Positions 1 through 8,687 of a stretch of 64,000 nucleotides of DNA are shown here, in pieces. Source of the DNA: Kiritimatiellaeota bacterium B1221 (GTDB lineage Bacteria > Verrucomicrobiota > Kiritimatiellia > SS1-B-03-39 > UBA6053); assembly GCA_029269125.1 (NCBI GenBank), contig JARHXX010000010.1:1-64000 (forward strand). The letters run 5' to 3'. A program made the translations under genes and the position numbers. The notes under the pieces were generated by a model. That model was not told the DNA's origin. It made no database searches and saw only the letters and a program-made list of their open reading frames with translations. Positions within the stretch are counted from its first letter, which is position 1. Each line of letters starts with the position of its first letter.

Positions 1-152
1 GGGCGAACGTAATATCTAAGATTCCCGAACCCAATCCCCCGCCTCCCGGCGGAGTCCCGCTTGCGGGGCGAACGTAATATCTAAGATTCCCGAACCCAAT
101 CCCCCCGCCTCCCGGCGGAGTCCCGCTTGCGGGGCGAACGTAATATCTAAGA
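1..152. repeat. Tandem 65-66 bp intergenic repeat
   Basis: Two full copies (starting at 1 and 66) and the first 21 bases of a third (from 132) are visible, and the array probably continues left of the window. Each unit holds two small hairpins, CCGCC/GGCGG and CCCGC/GCGGG. The third copy supplies the TAG stop codon (147-149) of the adjacent glycosyltransferase gene. The copies are almost identical, differing by one C in a C-run. There are no unique spacers, so this is not a CRISPR array. Confidence 0.9.
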
Positions 153-1280
153 CCCCAAAGACTCGTACACTTCCAAAGTCCCCGCCGCCATCTTCTCCAT
201 TCGAAAGCGCTCGGCCTGCACCCTCCCCCTCTCCACCATCCGCCCCATTTCCTCGGGGTCGTTCAACACTTCAATCAACGCAGCTTTGAGTGCAAACAAA
301 TCCCCCGGAGGCACCTGCCTCGCGGCATCTCCGGCCACTTCAGGCAGCGAACTGGCATTGCTGCAAATCACCGGGGTTCCACAGGCCATCGCCTCCGCCA
401 CCGGCAAGCCAAAACCTTCGTATTCAGATGAGAGCACCAGCACCGAAGCTCTTCGATACGCCTCAACCAGGGTCGGAAATTCAACATGCCCCTCCCAATC
501 CATATACGGAAATAAATCCAGAGAACGGGCCAAAGCCATGGCCTCCGGATAGCGCTCGTCCGGCGGACCGATCACCCGCAGACGCGTTCCCCTGGGCAAT
601 TCTCTCCGCGCTTCCGCAAAGGCCGAAACCAATTGCGGCACATTTTTATAAGGATCGAGCCGCCCCACATACAAAATTTCCGGGGGATCATGCCGGGGCA
701 CCTGGTGGGCTTCATAAAACACCGGATCCAATCCGTTGTACACCACCCGGGTCTTTTCCGGACCTTTTCCCGCCAACCCCAGGCGCTCCTGCACATCTTT
801 GGCCGAAGATTCACTCACAGTCAGAATCCGGTCCGCCCGGGCCGCCACTTCCCGCATCAGCCAGGCATACACCGGATATAGCCGGCTTTTCCGTGATTTC
901 GGGGCATGGTCCCGATAAACCATCGGGATCAAATCATGAATGGTAATAATGGCCTTTACCTGCCCTTCCCGATGACGGGGAAATCCCCACAAGGGCATCA
1001 TATAATTGGTGGAATGGTAAAGATCCACCTTTTGGTTCCGCAGGAAAGCCGCCAACTTGAATTGATTCTGCAGACTGAACAAACCATAAGGCAACACCAC
1101 ATGCTCCCAGGAACAACCGGTCTCCTTCAGAATCTTTTCCGCCCGGATCGCATCATCGAAAATCAAGAGAAAGCGATGTGACATCTCCAAACGCGCGAGC
1201 GACTGAATCAACATGCGGGTATGTTGACCAATCCCCGAGCTTTCCTCAAATATCCAACGGGCATCCAGCGCTATTTTCAT
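147..1280 (-). CDS. Family 4 glycosyltransferase (GT-B fold)
   Basis: 377 aa, normal length for GT4. It should transfer a sugar from a nucleotide-sugar donor during synthesis of a surface glycan. The N-terminal half carries the acceptor-side Rossmann domain (IITIHDLIP, then DRILTVSESS). The C-terminal half has ILYVGRLDPYKN followed by SSEYEGFGLPVAEAMACG, the E-x7-E donor-binding motif, and SLPEVAGDAA. The start is the first ATG, just after a palindromic spacer. The sugar and acceptor cannot be read from sequence. It is the last gene before the tandem repeat and is transcribed out of the window. Confidence 0.88.
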   Translation of the reverse strand: MKIALDARWIFEESSGIGQHTRMLIQSLARLEMSHRFLLIFDDAIRAEKILKETGCSWEHVVLPYGLFSLQNQFKLAAFLRNQKVDLYHSTNYMMPLWGFPRHREGQVKAIITIHDLIPMVYRDHAPKSRKSRLYPVYAWLMREVAARADRILTVSESSAKDVQERLGLAGKGPEKTRVVYNGLDPVFYEAHQVPRHDPPEILYVGRLDPYKNVPQLVSAFAEARRELPRGTRLRVIGPPDERYPEAMALARSLDLFPYMDWEGHVEFPTLVEAYRRASVLVLSSEYEGFGLPVAEAMACGTPVICSNASSLPEVAGDAARQVPPGDLFALKAALIEVLNDPEEMGRMVERGRVQAERFRMEKMAAGTLEVYESLGS

Positions 1281-1305
1281 ATAGCTCTTTTTGCCTTTCT
1301 ACTGC

Positions 1306-1319
1306 TGGCTTGCAAGCCA
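1306..1319. repeat. GGCTTGCAAGCC-type palindrome
   Basis: TGGCTTGCAAGCCA is a perfect 14-bp palindrome between the divergently transcribed glycosyltransferase and 1377 genes. A longer version (CGGCTTGCAATTGCAAGCCG) lies inside the prophage at 27998-28017, so this looks like a dispersed REP-like palindrome rather than a promoter element. Confidence 0.5.
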
Positions 1320-1376
1320 ATTAAAGAGCCTCAAGTTCAGCTTGATTCTTGATCAGGTCTGGGTTTACATATCCGC

Positions 1377-2261
1377 ATGAACGTCTCTGCTATCGATGAT
1401 GATCCGGACAGCTATGATTCCACCATGGATTCCCTGGAGGATTACGAAGATCTTTATAATCAAAACCGTGAACTTCTGGAAGCCATCCACCAGTTGGAAG
1501 AAAATCTTCCTGAAGTAGAGGATCCCGTAGGGATTTATACCGCACTTTTTGATATTTACAGCGAAATGGAAAATATGAGTGAAGCAGGCAACTGCCTCAC
1601 CGAGGCTGCCCGCAGAGTGGAACCCGGAGAACATGAAGACCTCATCTACTTCCTCTACAATCAACTCGAGTTGTTCGCCCAACTGAGTCCGGATGCACAA
1701 TCCGCCTATGAACATTTAGGCCAATATATCAGTCAGGACGATGGCAGTCTGGATGCCAACACCCTCTTTTTAGATCAGCGAAAACTTTATCAAGTGGATT
1801 TGATCCCCGAAATTTTACTGGCCAACCACTTACACCGCTCCCGGATCATTTCCGATCAGGAGTATTATCTGACCCTGCAAGATTTATGCTGGCTCACCAG
1901 CAATGAACCCACCTCTCCCCGCGCCTGTCTTTATGTGCTGAGCGATCGCGACCTCCCCCATCAGGATAAAGCCCTGGAGTTTCTCGCCCACGATGCCGCC
2001 ACCCCTTATATCGACCTGGCACTTATCAAAACGGATGATGAATATTACGAAGCCCTCCCCCGGGATTTTTGCGTGCGCCGCGCCGCCTGTGTATTCGGCG
2101 AAGTTGGCGGGGAACCCCTAGTGGCCATGCTGAATCCCTTTAATCTTCAGCTCAAACAAGATATCTCAAGGCTCCTCGATTCGGAACCTCATTTTTTCGT
2201 TACCTCCGCCCCGGCTTTTCAAGCGTATCTCGAACGACAACTCGCCGCCATGACCCCTTGA
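1377..2261 (+). CDS. GspE-N/MshEN-like domain protein
   Basis: 294 aa. The last third (about 190-290) follows the GspE N-terminal/MshEN pattern: a hydrophobic stretch with IDLALIKTDDE, then LPRDFCVRRAACVFG, then PLVAMLNPFNLQLKQDI. This domain normally precedes secretion or pilus ATPases and in some proteins binds cyclic di-GMP. No ATPase domain follows here. The N-terminal 190 residues are acidic, probably helical and TPR-like, and unassigned. The kinase gene starts 20 bases downstream on the same strand, so the two are likely co-transcribed and the protein may be a substrate or partner of the kinase (inference). Confidence 0.6.
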   Translation: MNVSAIDDDPDSYDSTMDSLEDYEDLYNQNRELLEAIHQLEENLPEVEDPVGIYTALFDIYSEMENMSEAGNCLTEAARRVEPGEHEDLIYFLYNQLELFAQLSPDAQSAYEHLGQYISQDDGSLDANTLFLDQRKLYQVDLIPEILLANHLHRSRIISDQEYYLTLQDLCWLTSNEPTSPRACLYVLSDRDLPHQDKALEFLAHDAATPYIDLALIKTDDEYYEALPRDFCVRRAACVFGEVGGEPLVAMLNPFNLQLKQDISRLLDSEPHFFVTSAPAFQAYLERQLAAMTP

Positions 2262-2281
2262 GGTTAAACCCTCCCCTTTAA

Positions 2282-4546
2282 ATGCTCGTCACGTTCTACT
2301 GCGAAACTTGCGCTGCCAAACTCCGGATTAATGCGGACTCCATGGGTTCTGAACTCATGTGTCCGGAATGCGATACGCAACTCACTGTTCCGCAGATGCA
2401 ACTCGGTCCCGGTTTCGTGGTCGGCGGATTCCTCATCAAGCATAAACTGGGTGAAGGCGGTATGGGAGAAGTCTATCTCGCAAAACAGCTGTCGCTCGAA
2501 CGCGACATTGCCCTCAAAATTCTTCCCAGCCGCTTTACCCGCGAAAATTCTTTTGTCGTCCGCTTCCTCAAAGAAGTGCATTACCAGGCCAAAATGGACC
2601 ATCCCAATATTGTCACCGCCTACGATGCGGGTGAAGACAACGGCGTGTATTTTATGGCCATGGCCTATGTCGCCGGCGAAACCTTGGAAGAATGGCTGGA
2701 GCGTGAAGGAACCCTGCCTGAAAAAGACGCGCTCCAGGTCGTCCGCCAAGTCGCCAAAGCCCTGGAATACGCTTCCGGGGAAAAAGGCATCATTCACCGC
2801 GACATCAAACCGGCGAATATCATGCTGACCCCCACCATGCATGCCAAAGTTTTGGACATGGGCCTCTCCAAAAATACGCTGGAAAAAAATTCTACCACCG
2901 TCGCCGACACCTTGATGGGCACCCCGAACTACATGAGTCCGGAGCAAATCGACCATCCCCAGGATTTGGATACCCGCTCCGACATGTTCAGTCTGGGCAT
3001 GTCTCTCTATCACATGTTAACCGGAAGAATCCCCTTTGAGGAAAGTGGATACTTAAAGACCCTGCAACGGCACGCCCGGGAAAAACTGGAAGATCCCCGT
3101 GAGCTTGTACCGGGAATTTCCGAAGGCACCGTACTTTTACTCGCCAGAATGCTGGCCCGGGACCCGGATGACCGCTATCCCGATTGGAATTCTTTTTTGG
3201 AAGATCTCCACATGGTGGTTACCCACAAAGGGAATCCCAAAATACCCGAAGGCGAAAATACACTGGATTTTCATCCGCCCGCCCCGCCCCAGCCAAAAGC
3301 TGCGCCGCCGCAAGCCCGGAAATCCATCCCCGCCAAACCCGAAAAAAGCGCGGAAGGGATCATCCTCTCCGTCATCATCGGCCTCATGTTAGGCGTCACC
3401 GGTATCGTAATTCTCGCCAGCCAAAAATCGACCGCCCAGCCCGATCCGCAACCCGAACCGGATCTCACTGCCCTCCAGCCCACGCCCGCACCCCGTCCCA
3501 CCCAAACCCCGGTGCCCCTCCCGCCCCATCTGGATTTGCCCGCATTACAAAAAGAACTTACCGCCATCATTTTAAATTATGAGCGAACCCGCAGCGGACA
3601 TGATGAAGTCCTGCAAGCCCTGCTTGATTTGGGTATGCGTGCGGAAAACAGCTCCGTTTCAGAAGCCGCCGCCCAACAAATCGTCAGAGTTCGCCGCGAC
3701 CGGGATGCCGCCGTGGATGCGGAACGGATCCGCTTAAGAAACGAAACCGTTCGCATCTTATACGAGCAGGGCCCCGAACCCGCCCGTAACCACCTCAAAA
3801 ATTTCCAGAGTGATTTTGAAAAGGATCTGGCCGAACAAATGGGCAACCTCCATCGGCGCATACAAATTTGGGAAAAACAGGAGCGATCCCAACGTGAAGC
3901 CGAAAAGGCCACTGCGGAAAAATGGTTATCCGAATTGCAGCAACAACTCGCACCCCTGGTGATCAACCGCGAATGGCCACAGGCGATGACACTCATTGAA
4001 GAAGCCGCCGAAGAACCCTCCCTGTTTCCCGTCGCCACTGAAGTGGGCGCCTTACGATTGGAACTTCTCGCCCTGCAATCAGTCCCCGGAAAAATTTTAG
4101 AATCCTACAACAACCAGCTCCATCAGGATGTTGTCATCAAACTTCACGACAAAGATCTGCCCATTCAGATTCATGAACTGCGGCCAGACGGACTTTTGGT
4201 GGAGCGGACCTTGTATTCAGAAGACGGCATTCCCCTGGGCAGCGCAGAGCTGTTTATTCCCTTCAGCCAATTAAGTCCGCGGGAAATTTACGACCAACTC
4301 GAACTCCTCGAAGGACAGGAAGTAACCCTGTATCGGGGATTGCTCGCGCATCGAAGCGGAGAAAGTGAAGTCAGCAGAAACTTACTCGAAGAAGCCGGCA
4401 CCCCGCTGGCGCTCGCCATTCGTGACAACCTGTTCAGTTTGCCGACCTCCTTGGACCATCCTGTGGAGGAGGCCTCAACTCCCGACCTGGACAACCCCTT
4501 TAATAGGCCACGTTTCGCGCCACGGCCCAGGCTTGAATCTCCTTAA
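2282..4546 (+). CDS. Membrane-anchored Ser/Thr protein kinase with N-terminal zinc ribbon
   Basis: 754 aa. A four-cysteine ribbon (C7, C10, C27, C30) precedes a PknB-type kinase domain (about 47-320). The domain has a glycine loop (GEGGMGEVY), the ATP-binding lysine in IALKIL, the catalytic loop HRDIKPANIM, and DMG in place of DFG. A proline-rich linker leads to one membrane segment near 360-382, then a long charged, probably coiled-coil extracytoplasmic half with no recognised domain. PVC bacteria carry many such kinases. It follows the MshEN-like gene closely and its 3' end overlaps the convergent RdgC-like gene by 47 bp. Confidence 0.9.
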   Translation: MLVTFYCETCAAKLRINADSMGSELMCPECDTQLTVPQMQLGPGFVVGGFLIKHKLGEGGMGEVYLAKQLSLERDIALKILPSRFTRENSFVVRFLKEVHYQAKMDHPNIVTAYDAGEDNGVYFMAMAYVAGETLEEWLEREGTLPEKDALQVVRQVAKALEYASGEKGIIHRDIKPANIMLTPTMHAKVLDMGLSKNTLEKNSTTVADTLMGTPNYMSPEQIDHPQDLDTRSDMFSLGMSLYHMLTGRIPFEESGYLKTLQRHAREKLEDPRELVPGISEGTVLLLARMLARDPDDRYPDWNSFLEDLHMVVTHKGNPKIPEGENTLDFHPPAPPQPKAAPPQARKSIPAKPEKSAEGIILSVIIGLMLGVTGIVILASQKSTAQPDPQPEPDLTALQPTPAPRPTQTPVPLPPHLDLPALQKELTAIILNYERTRSGHDEVLQALLDLGMRAENSSVSEAAAQQIVRVRRDRDAAVDAERIRLRNETVRILYEQGPEPARNHLKNFQSDFEKDLAEQMGNLHRRIQIWEKQERSQREAEKATAEKWLSELQQQLAPLVINREWPQAMTLIEEAAEEPSLFPVATEVGALRLELLALQSVPGKILESYNNQLHQDVVIKLHDKDLPIQIHELRPDGLLVERTLYSEDGIPLGSAELFIPFSQLSPREIYDQLELLEGQEVTLYRGLLAHRSGESEVSRNLLEEAGTPLALAIRDNLFSLPTSLDHPVEEASTPDLDNPFNRPRFAPRPRLESP

Positions 4547-5603
4547 CCCGTTTTCCCCAGCCGTCAGGGTCTTTCCGCTCCTCAACAAACGCATCATAAA
4601 GTCCGCGCAAAAGCTGCCCCACCAGTTCGACCTGTAACATCCGATCCTGAAAACGGCTCACAAAATCGAGGTTGCCCTCCGGCACCAAAGGCTTCAATCC
4701 CCGGACCGCCAGACTTTCACCGTCCAAAGTCATTTTCCAGACCTGTTCCCCCCGCACCAAATTAACCGTGGCTTTCCGGAGTTTTTTCCCGGCCAACAAA
4801 CACGCTTTGGCTTCTGAGCTCTGCACCGGATTTCCTTTACGCAAAGTAATTTCGTGCGCACCGCCCCCTTCCATCACCAAAGTCAGCGGCCCCTCAACCA
4901 TCACCCCGACATGACCCTCTTTGCCTGCCGGCACCTTGTCCGGAGAAGTTTCCGATTGATACCACAGCCAGGTCATAAAATCATGGCCGGCCAAAGGAGA
5001 AGTCCGCTCCGGCTCCACCTCCTCGGAAAAACTGCAGGGAACCCAATTGTTCACATCGGTATGCTGACTCAGCATGGCCCAACTCTCCGGCGTGATCACT
5101 TGCGGCGGAAACCCAATCGCATCCCGCAAATAGCTGGTAAATACATCCACCTGCTTTTCCGCCAGACTCTCCGCAAACAAAAAACCGTCGTCCGGACGGT
5201 GCACAAACGTCATCCCTTTCAGCTGAGGGGGCATGGTCGCCAACAGGCGATCCACAATTTCCTGCTTCATCTCCACTTTTTCCCGCCGGGAAACCGATGA
5301 ATTTCCACTCACCGCCATGCGGATGAGTTCTTCCTGCTTCATCTCCGCCTGCAACAGAGAGTTCGGAATTTTCCGCTCCGCCTGCAACAGACACAAACGT
5401 AAATACCCCGCCAAATACGAATTGTTATCGTCAATCTGACGGTCCAGCAAATGCCGCCCGGTCACCCATCCGTAGACCGGCTGATCTTTGACCGTATCCA
5501 GCGGAGGCGCTACCCGGTCCAGAAATCCGTCCAATACCGGTTCCGGCATTTGGCGGGGCAAATGATACATACGAAAACTGACGGAACCGGTTTCAAAAGG
5601 CAT
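4500..5603 (-). CDS. RdgC-like recombination-associated protein
   Basis: 367 aa. The first 170 residues follow the RdgC layout: an early PVYGWV region, IPNSLLQAEMKQEE, SRREKVEMKQEIVDRLL, MPPQLKGMTFVHRPDDGFLFAES, then DVFTSYLRDAIG. Known RdgC proteins form a DNA-encircling dimer that restrains RecA. This one is about 60 residues longer than the E. coli protein and has a divergent C-terminal half (DFMTWLWYQSE near the middle). An AGGA lies upstream of the ATG. It overlaps the 3' end of the kinase gene convergently. The assignment rests on pattern, so a general RdgC-superfamily label is safest. Confidence 0.55.
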   Translation of the reverse strand: MPFETGSVSFRMYHLPRQMPEPVLDGFLDRVAPPLDTVKDQPVYGWVTGRHLLDRQIDDNNSYLAGYLRLCLLQAERKIPNSLLQAEMKQEELIRMAVSGNSSVSRREKVEMKQEIVDRLLATMPPQLKGMTFVHRPDDGFLFAESLAEKQVDVFTSYLRDAIGFPPQVITPESWAMLSQHTDVNNWVPCSFSEEVEPERTSPLAGHDFMTWLWYQSETSPDKVPAGKEGHVGVMVEGPLTLVMEGGGAHEITLRKGNPVQSSEAKACLLAGKKLRKATVNLVRGEQVWKMTLDGESLAVRGLKPLVPEGNLDFVSRFQDRMLQVELVGQLLRGLYDAFVEERKDPDGWGKRVKEIQAWAVARNVAY

Positions 5604-5695
5604 AAGACATTCCTGAAGGATGTTAAGGAGGAAAAGAACAGGACCATAAGTTCTTTTTTATCCTCTGCCAACAGCAAAATTCCTCCGTGTCTGAA

Positions 5696-5896
5696 TCAGG
5701 AAGCAGAACGCCCGCCAAACACCTTTAACCCCGCCTGCTTCGCCCGTCGGATCTGACGTAAATCATCACTGATAAATCGTGCGGCCTGAATTTCGATCGC
5801 ACATGCGATATGGAGCATATCCATCGTCCTGCAACCGCTTTGAGGCATCAAGTCCGTCAATCCCCTCACCCGATTGAGAAATGCCGCCTCAAAAGA
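5696..5896 (-). pseudogene. C-terminal remnant of a PIN-domain (VapC-type) toxin
   Basis: About 66 open codons on the minus strand end in a TGA at 5696-5698 and are closed upstream by TAG (5897-5899), with no plausible start. The translation contains CRTMDMLHIACAIEIQAARF followed by ISDDLRQIRRAKQAGLKVFG. This is the standard end of a PIN nuclease: helix with the third acidic residue, then the aspartate-bearing strand and the AGLKV ending. A whole PIN protein is about 130-140 aa, so the first half is missing. No antitoxin gene is visible. It lies in a 600-bp gap that otherwise holds small hairpins. Confidence 0.7.
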
Positions 5897-5996
5897 CTAT
5901 CAGCCGAAGCGCATTCCGCATACCAGCAAATTATATTTATTTTTACGAAATATCTGCGTGCATCGGCGGTGCAAAAACCAATAACACGAATCAATC

Positions 5997-6115
5997 AACC
6001 CACCCTTTCGCGGGTTTAAAAGCCTGCCTTCAGACTCCCGGTTTACGCCCCCCGGGTTTTCCGAGCTTCGGAACCCTGATCTCCAGCCCTTTCCGAAGGT
6101 CGGAAGTTCACTGAC
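5997..6115. other. Hairpin-rich intergenic stretch
   Basis: Between the PIN remnant and the methyltransferase gene several short inverted repeats cluster, including AACCC/GGGTTT near 5999-6018 and TCCGA/TCGGA near 6060-6072. Some could act as terminators or REP-like elements. No open frame with a recognisable product was found. Confidence 0.35.
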
Positions 6116-6201
6116 AATTCTATTCTATTTTTCAAAGCAGTACTCTATATCCATCATCAACTCTTCCACCTTTTTTTCACCTCCAACCGGAAAATCCACC
6201 C

Positions 6202-7416
6202 GTGTCTGAATCCACTGCCAAAATCATCGATATAGGAGACGAATCCATGCTGGGACTTTGTGACGACGGGCGCAAGATCTGGTTAACCGGACCCGCAGTC
6301 CCCGGGGACATCGTTCAGTTTGATTTAGAGGGAAAAACCGGCGTGGTGACGGAAATTTTGGAGCCCGCCCCGGAACGGCGGGAAGCTTTTTGCCCACATT
6401 TCGCCGACTGTCCCGGCTGTCAACTGCAGCCCCTGCCCTATCCGCAGCAGCTGGAACTAAAAGGCAAAAAAATTGTGGAGGCTCTCCGCCGCCTGGGCGG
6501 ATTTTCCGAAGTCCCGTTTGCAGGTGTGGAGGGATCAACCGAAGAATTCGGCACCCGCAATAAACTGGATTTCACGGTAGACGGAAATCAGGTGGGCTAT
6601 CAAACCCGCAAGGGACTACTTCCGGTTTCCACCTGTCCGGTGGGAGATCCGTCACTGGATAAGTTCATTCCACATTTTCAGGAATGGCTGGGAAAGAACC
6701 CCCGCCATCAATTGCATCGATTGATGCTGCGAACAGACGGCGAACGGAAATCGGTGCATGTGTTGTTGCGGGGAATTCTGGGTGACACCGAACAGGCTTC
6801 GCTTCAGGATTGGGCCGGTGCGCAGGAAAAACTTTCTTCGCTTTCGATTCAGGAGGATTGGCGCGCGCCCTGGGAAAATTTACTGGGAGCGGGAAACCTG
6901 GATTTTTCCTTGGCCGGTCAATCCCACCGCATTGCCTACGACGCCTTCTTCCAGGTCCACGACCGGCTGGCGGACATTCTGGTAAGGGAAAGTATTGACC
7001 TGCTCGGCGAACCGAAAGGTGCTCTGCTCGATTTATTCTGCGGGGTGGGCGCCTTCACCTTGCCTGCCCAGCAAAAAGGCTGGCAGGTGATGGGCGTGGA
7101 CAGCCGTCCCGGCAAAGGACCTTTTACCCGATCCGATTTGCGCAAAGGCATTCCCAAAAAACTGCTCAACCAAAAATGGCATACCGTGCTTACCGATCCC
7201 CCCCGGTCCGGCATGGAGAAAAATCTTTGCGCCCAGATTCGCGATCAGCTTCGACCGCAACAAATCGTATATGTCAGTTGCAATCCCGCCACCCTCGCCC
7301 GCGATCTGCAACGGATCTGTGCCAAGGGGAAGTATGAATTGATTTCGGTGAAAGGCTTCGACCTCTTTCCGCAAACCACCCATGTGGAGACGCTGGCTTT
7401 GCTGCGGGTAACCTAG
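6202..7416 (+). CDS. TrmA/RlmD-family RNA (uracil-5-)-methyltransferase
   Basis: 404 aa. Methylates a uridine of rRNA or tRNA at C5 using SAM. An N-terminal TRAM-like barrel is followed by C64-x5-C70-x2-C73, ligands of a 4Fe-4S cluster as in RlmD, with a further Cys near 141 (STCPVG). The C-terminal Rossmann fold has LLDLFCGVGAFTLP (SAM), VLTDPPRSGM and the catalytic-cysteine motif VYVSCNPATLARDL, ending in the usual HVETLALL. The start is GTG at 6202; an in-frame ATG at 6247 is a possible alternative. Whether it acts on 23S rRNA or another site cannot be told. Confidence 0.9.
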   Translation: MSESTAKIIDIGDESMLGLCDDGRKIWLTGPAVPGDIVQFDLEGKTGVVTEILEPAPERREAFCPHFADCPGCQLQPLPYPQQLELKGKKIVEALRRLGGFSEVPFAGVEGSTEEFGTRNKLDFTVDGNQVGYQTRKGLLPVSTCPVGDPSLDKFIPHFQEWLGKNPRHQLHRLMLRTDGERKSVHVLLRGILGDTEQASLQDWAGAQEKLSSLSIQEDWRAPWENLLGAGNLDFSLAGQSHRIAYDAFFQVHDRLADILVRESIDLLGEPKGALLDLFCGVGAFTLPAQQKGWQVMGVDSRPGKGPFTRSDLRKGIPKKLLNQKWHTVLTDPPRSGMEKNLCAQIRDQLRPQQIVYVSCNPATLARDLQRICAKGKYELISVKGFDLFPQTTHVETLALLRVT

Positions 7417-7454
7417 GCTTTTCGCCTGTACCCCCGCAAGCCGCAATGCCCGGA

Positions 7455-8687
7455 TTACTTCTCCAACTCTTCGCCCCGCCGATGCATATGCCCTACCGCC
7501 GGCAGGAACATCAGGGTCGACAGCACGATCAAACTCACCCCCATCCAGCTCACCTCTTTGGCGGAAAAACATTCGATCAGAGCAAAACCGATAAACGGTG
7601 CCAAGGTGCCACGCAAACCGGTCATGAACATGTGCACACTCATATAGGCCGAGGTCTGACCCGGCCCCGCCAACTTGGTGACCCACAGCGACCAGGCAAT
7701 CCGCCCGCCTGCCATCGCCGTACCCAACAGGGCCATACTAATCCCCATCACCCAGAGATGGGTGGTGCTGAAGAAGAGCAAGACGGACACCAGGAATAAA
7801 ATATTTAACATCATCCGCAGCTTCACCAGATTCCAGCGATCAAACATTTTACCCAACATCCGGGAAGCCAGGAGACGGCACAGCAAAGGCACCGCCCCGG
7901 TGATAAAGAGGATCATCTGATTGCTCGCATCGATACCAAAACGCGGGTTGGCCATGTATTCGGTGCGTAAAGGCAAGGTCATCAAATTTCCGAATCCCAA
8001 CAACATCCACGAACTCAACAACCAGCCAAACAATTTGTCCCGCCAAGCCAGACTGAGATTTTTCAGAGGATGCCCCACCTGTTCCGGCAGCAAAGGATCG
8101 GAAGGAATCTGCCAAAGACTCCAAGCTGAAAAGCCACAACAAATCGCAGCCATCACCATAAGGTGTTTATACAATCCGAGTTCAAAGTCCAGGAGCTCTC
8201 CCGCCACAATATTGGCCACCACACTCACCGCTCCGGCGATAATAAAAACGGTGCTTATCCGGTGCCCCCGCTGCGTAGTTGTAAAATGGTTCGAATACAT
8301 TTCGGTATACATGGGAGTATACTGCACCATCACAATATGCGCCAAAGAAACCAGAACCACATAAGCCATGGCTCCCGGAACCCACGGAATCAAAAACAGC
8401 AGCAGTCCGGTCAAAATAAACAACAAAGCCATGGCTTTTTGAATCGGTAAGCGGCTATGGGCAAACAAACTCAGACTGAGCGGCGTTAATAAAAAGCCAA
8501 TGGGTCCGGAAGCAGAGATAATACTCTTGGGAACCGTTCCCAATTCAAAATGACGTATGGCCACCAACAAAGCCACCGCCGCACCGGGTTGCCAAATGAT
8601 CTCAATGAAACCGGTAAATAAAGAGCGAATGCGCTCCCAAAAATACGTCCGGTCCGCCAGCGCTTCGGCTGAAAGTTTTTCAACCAT
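7455..8687 (-). CDS. MFS transporter
   Basis: 410 aa inner-membrane protein with around 12 hydrophobic segments of major facilitator type. Segments such as FLLTPLSLSLFAH, PWVPGAMAYVVLVSLAHIV and LIVLSTLMFLPAVGHM are separated by short charged loops; the substrate is unknown. Its ATG overlaps the purC stop by one base (TAATG), so translation is probably coupled to purC. That may hint at a purine-related or other metabolite substrate, though this is only context. No terminator is obvious after it. Confidence 0.85.
   Translation of the reverse strand: MVEKLSAEALADRTYFWERIRSLFTGFIEIIWQPGAAVALLVAIRHFELGTVPKSIISASGPIGFLLTPLSLSLFAHSRLPIQKAMALLFILTGLLLFLIPWVPGAMAYVVLVSLAHIVMVQYTPMYTEMYSNHFTTTQRGHRISTVFIIAGAVSVVANIVAGELLDFELGLYKHLMVMAAICCGFSAWSLWQIPSDPLLPEQVGHPLKNLSLAWRDKLFGWLLSSWMLLGFGNLMTLPLRTEYMANPRFGIDASNQMILFITGAVPLLCRLLASRMLGKMFDRWNLVKLRMMLNILFLVSVLLFFSTTHLWVMGISMALLGTAMAGGRIAWSLWVTKLAGPGQTSAYMSVHMFMTGLRGTLAPFIGFALIECFSAKEVSWMGVSLIVLSTLMFLPAVGHMHRRGEELEK

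Noticed and set aside
1-152. Possible CRISPR array
   Set aside because: The units are contiguous tandem copies without unique spacers and there are no cas genes in the window.
290-946. 218-aa plus-strand open frame
   Set aside because: Pro/Ala-rich shadow of the glycosyltransferase gene on the opposite strand.
2264-3013. 249-aa minus-strand open frame
   Set aside because: Shadow of the kinase domain; His/Phe-rich composition and no domain.
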